From positions 248,001 to 312,000 of the forward strand of contig JABSSW010000022.1 in the NCBI GenBank assembly GCA_018902385.1: 64,000 nucleotides of DNA, written 5' to 3'. Shown in pieces: positions 61,500 to 64,000 of this stretch. A program made the position numbers and the translations under genes. Source of the stretch: Physcia stellaris. Taxonomy: Eukaryota > Ascomycota > Lecanoromycetes > Caliciales > Physciaceae. The first letter of the stretch is position 1; each line of letters starts with the position of its first letter. The notes below the pieces were generated by a model that saw only the letters and a list, made by a program, of their open reading frames with translations, did no database searches and was not told the DNA's origin.

Positions 61500-62655
61500 T
61501 GTCGCATCTTCACCGATTACAGGTAACTCTAGATACGTTCACGCATCAACTCGCTTTGCACGAGTGCAGCCACAAGTTTGAGGTGTTTTCCGGATGGACC
61601 AAGCACGAAGCGGATTTTTTAAAACTTCTTACTTCGCCACGCAATATCTAGACCTTCGCTTCGTCGACCAGGAAGATCCAAAGAATCTGTGATAGTGAGC
61701 AGCTGAGGATCAATGCTGATCTCGATAACTCACTATGTCCACAGGGTGGTATGGGTGACAGATAGGGCCGAAATTGGTAAGAAATGAAATACGGATAGCG
61801 CCGCTCCTAGAGTGCAACTACTATGACAGAATAAACTCAAGAGCAAGGCTTTTTGAATGCAGTCGCGTCGGGTTGATGGATTCCTGGAAGTATTGGCGCA
61901 TTGCAGAGCCAACGTTGCTCGGAGGGTTTCCTGATCGATAACCATCATTGTCTCACGGGGTGTTGCAGCACCTCGGGAGATGCATCACGCTAAGCGTTGA
62001 CCAATCCTGGATGGAGGTTGGGCGACTTTTTAAGTGACGCTTAGCATGGTGGAGCGAGTGGTGGGGCACTTCTGAGTACGATGCTTTACAGGGCGGATTT
62101 AGAGATTGTGAATATAGTACAGCTGATTGGTCAGTCTGTCGATCGTTATCCGAAAATCTTCCCGTCAGGGCTCGAGATCCGATGTTCCCGTCAAGTGTCT
62201 GGTTCCGACCACTGCTGTCGCTTGCTCATTGCTCCCTCGCTCATTGCTCCCTCGCTCATTGCTCCCTCGCTCATTGCTCCCTCGCTCATAACCCCATGGC
62301 TCGGACCCTGTGGAGAACCTCACTCCCATCAAGTGGCGCGATGTAAATAGGCGAGACTTTGAACCGGCTCTGCGGTACCACTAGTGCCGCCTACAGGAAC
62401 TTACCCCGACGCCATAACTGAGTCGATCCAACGCATGGAAGGTATTCAAGACCAAGACTTTATTTGCAGCTCCAAAAAACGGTTCAGTATGACTCGTAGA
62501 AATCGATTCCCAGATGCAGCTATTGACAATAATATGGTATCGTTTCCACAACCTGTTGAAAGCACTTGCCGAACTACACATCCGGAAAAACTCGTGGTAT
62601 ATAGCTGGCGTACCCCAGGTTCTCCCCACAAGTACGATGTCTGATGGCCCAAGCT
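61500..62655. promoter_or_regulatory. Region upstream of sreA
   Basis: 1,156 bp between the sreA start and the tvp15 stop. It holds the sreA promoter and a 15-bp tandem repeat (62224-62289). Small frames on both strands around 62,380-62,680 have no support. Confidence 0.45.
62224..62289. repeat. 15-bp tandem repeat, 4.4 copies
   Basis: Unit GCTCATTGCTCCCTC, four identical copies plus a partial fifth. It could be a polymorphic minisatellite. It makes an open frame reading SLIAP repeats by chance. Confidence 0.92.
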
Positions 62656-63315
62656 CTATATCTGTTCGGCACCCCATTCCGCACTGGCGTCTCTCATGTT
62701 CTCTGGCGGTTCAATAGATGGGATGAACTCAAGTACCACATAACCAAGACCTATGATGCCGACTATTGAACCAACGACTATTCTTATCGCTGGCTGGTGA
62801 AGAAGGATGGAGCCGACGAAGATGTAGACTGAAAGTCCAACATTAGCCGGAGCCATAGCCGTGGGCAAAGGGTATCTCACATATTCCCCGACCAAGGAAC
62901 GAGAAGAGGAAAGGTGCCCACTTTGACACCATGGGCGGTATCTGGAATTCGAGCAAGGCAGTTGCTGTGAAGGGTATCAGCACATGCTCGAGCGTACAGG
63001 TTGTTATCGAATGTGCTCACCAGCTCCGAATATTATGACATAGCATCCAATGACTGTACTTTGGCTATCGCTATCGTGAGAAGCTGCGAGGCGACGTTTA
63101 ATGGCGCATCGTTGAGCTTACAATCCGATGGGGAAAAATTGCATGATCCCGCCCACTACCATCAACGCACCCACGGCAAGATTCACAAGGCGACTACACG
63201 AGAGAAAGTCTAAGTCAGCGATAGATGCGCAGAGCCGATGTGCTGGCGCAATGGGTTGCGAGCCGACCACGCGGCGTCAGAATGAAAGGACTCACAAGAT
63301 GTTCGAGAGATCCAT
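62656..63315 (-). CDS. tvp15: Golgi membrane protein Tvp15 (COPI-associated family)
   Basis: Five small exons on the minus strand (63315-63296, 63193-63122, 63064-63021, 62964-62881, 62828-62656) give 130 aa, the family size. Introns are 102, 57, 56 and 52 bp. The reading is MDLSNIFRLVNLAVGALMVV, GGIMQFFPIGFQSTVIGCYV, IIFGATALLEFQIPPMVSKW, then FLFSFLGRGIFYIFVGSILL, with about four membrane helices. FPIGFQS, LLEFQIPP and GRGIFYIFVG are Tvp15 hallmarks. The acceptor of intron 2 is the second of two GATAG sites; the later CAG would break the frame. Found in Tlg2-containing Golgi vesicles in yeast; here by homology. Confidence 0.9.
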
Positions 63316-63846
63316 GGCCGTTAGGGAGCCCCAAGACTTTCTGATGCTGTGAGAAGAACGAGGCGGAGCGTAGATAGGATTGAAGTACTGCACGCCGTTT
63401 ATCTTGATTAGGTCCAGGAGTCAGGCAGCAAATACAGAATGAGAGAAGGTTGTAATCGGATGGCTGAATTTCGCGACGAAGGTTGGAGACAAACTGCCAA
63501 GCTTGGCAAGGGTCCAGACTTCCCCATCATCCCTTTTTGTTGATTCGTGATTCTTTTAGCACCTCATTTCGCGACTCAATACTCCGTACAATATTGCATT
63601 CTCGATATCTTACATTTGCGTCACGTCAACCACATAAAGATCATCCTGGTCTTCAGCTATTTTGGGCTCGGAGCGTCTCTTGCTTAAGACTCTGAGACCT
63701 TTGCTACTCCGATGATGCTCCTGTGCTTGAACGTCTAACGATCGCCGTCAAGTGATTTACCCTATCATTGGTCTCGTTAGTAATGTTATTTAGAATTTAT
63801 CAAATGCGAAATGAGATGAAAATATGGCTTCAGGAATCAATGGTTG
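63316..63846. other. Intergenic region upstream of tvp15
   Basis: 531 bp; no supported feature. Confidence 0.4.
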
Positions 63847-64000
63847 CTAGCCAGCTTTTCTTCGATCAACGTATTCGTATCTGCAATTTGTAGCTTCCAA
63901 ACCCTTGGGCACATCGGGATCAATGGTATCCAAGACCCCATCTCCTTCTTCGCCGTATCCTCCTGGCATGATCCCCGTGCCGACAGAAGACTTCATCTGG
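63847..64000 (-). CDS. Possible 3' end of a gene running off the window
   Basis: An open minus-strand frame from the window edge to TAG at 63849-63847 encodes MKSSVGTGIMPGGYGEEGDG followed by DTIDPDVPKGLEATNCRYEY. Composition looks protein-like, but it is only about 51 codons and I recognise no family. It could be chance. Confidence 0.35.
   Translation of the reverse strand, partial: QMKSSVGTGIMPGGYGEEGDGVLDTIDPDVPKGLEATNCRYEYVDRRKAG

Noticed and set aside
62081-62350. Plus-strand frame containing SLIAP repeats
   Set aside because: Produced by the 15-bp tandem repeat; no other coding sign.

Overview
The window looks like nuclear DNA of a filamentous ascomycete (Pezizomycotina). Genes are dense and sit on both strands. 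Introns are short (about 47-106 bp) with GT-AG ends and CTRAC/CTAAC branch sites. The conserved genes are typical ascomycete housekeeping genes. There are also inactivated transposons and one 7.8 kb block of AT-rich, mutated repeats. I cannot name the species.

Layout. 1-4.7 kb: elp4 (minus, cut by the window edge), rpb8, a DUF4743/Nudix hydrolase, and an OPI10/Hikeshi protein. 5.5-10.5 kb: egt1, the ergothioneine synthase gene, whose first intron holds a 1,464-bp DNA transposon. 11.4-22.4 kb: a new-looking multi-exon Cys-rich protein, a disordered nuclear-type protein, a 274-bp MITE, the DcpS decapping scavenger gene, and two TPR-like proteins. 23-31 kb: mitochondrial RNA polymerase rpo41, an aldehyde dehydrogenase, and two small unknown genes. 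33-41 kb: a PMP3/SNA-type membrane protein, UDP-glucose 4-epimerase, a large disordered protein, and an MDR oxidoreductase. 44-50 kb: a SUN-domain protein, the splicing factor cdc5/cef1, a small mitochondrial-type protein, and a NECAP-like endocytic protein. 50.2-58.0 kb: nested LTR elements, heavily mutated. 58-64 kb: eIF2B alpha (gcn3), the iron regulator sreA, tvp15, and a partial reading frame at the edge.

The most unusual signal is in the repeats. I compared the mutated and intact copies of two LTR pairs by hand. The C-to-T changes fall almost only in CpC and CpT, with nearly none in CpA or CpG. Classical RIP favours CpA, so this is a different mutation signature. The same change (TGG to TGA) accounts for the in-frame stops in the transposase and in the gag remnant. 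The DNA transposon in egt1 and the separate MITE share a CTCGC terminus and 5-bp target duplications (CATGC and CTTGC). That is unexpected beside a Tc1/IS630-like transposase, whose relatives duplicate TA.

The genes do not form a pathway cluster; most are unrelated housekeeping genes. Several conserved genes (elp4, cdc5, and possibly two others) show one-base frame breaks. These are either assembly indels or real lesions, and should be resolved before protein sequences are used. All exon boundaries here were read by eye from splice motifs and family conservation.
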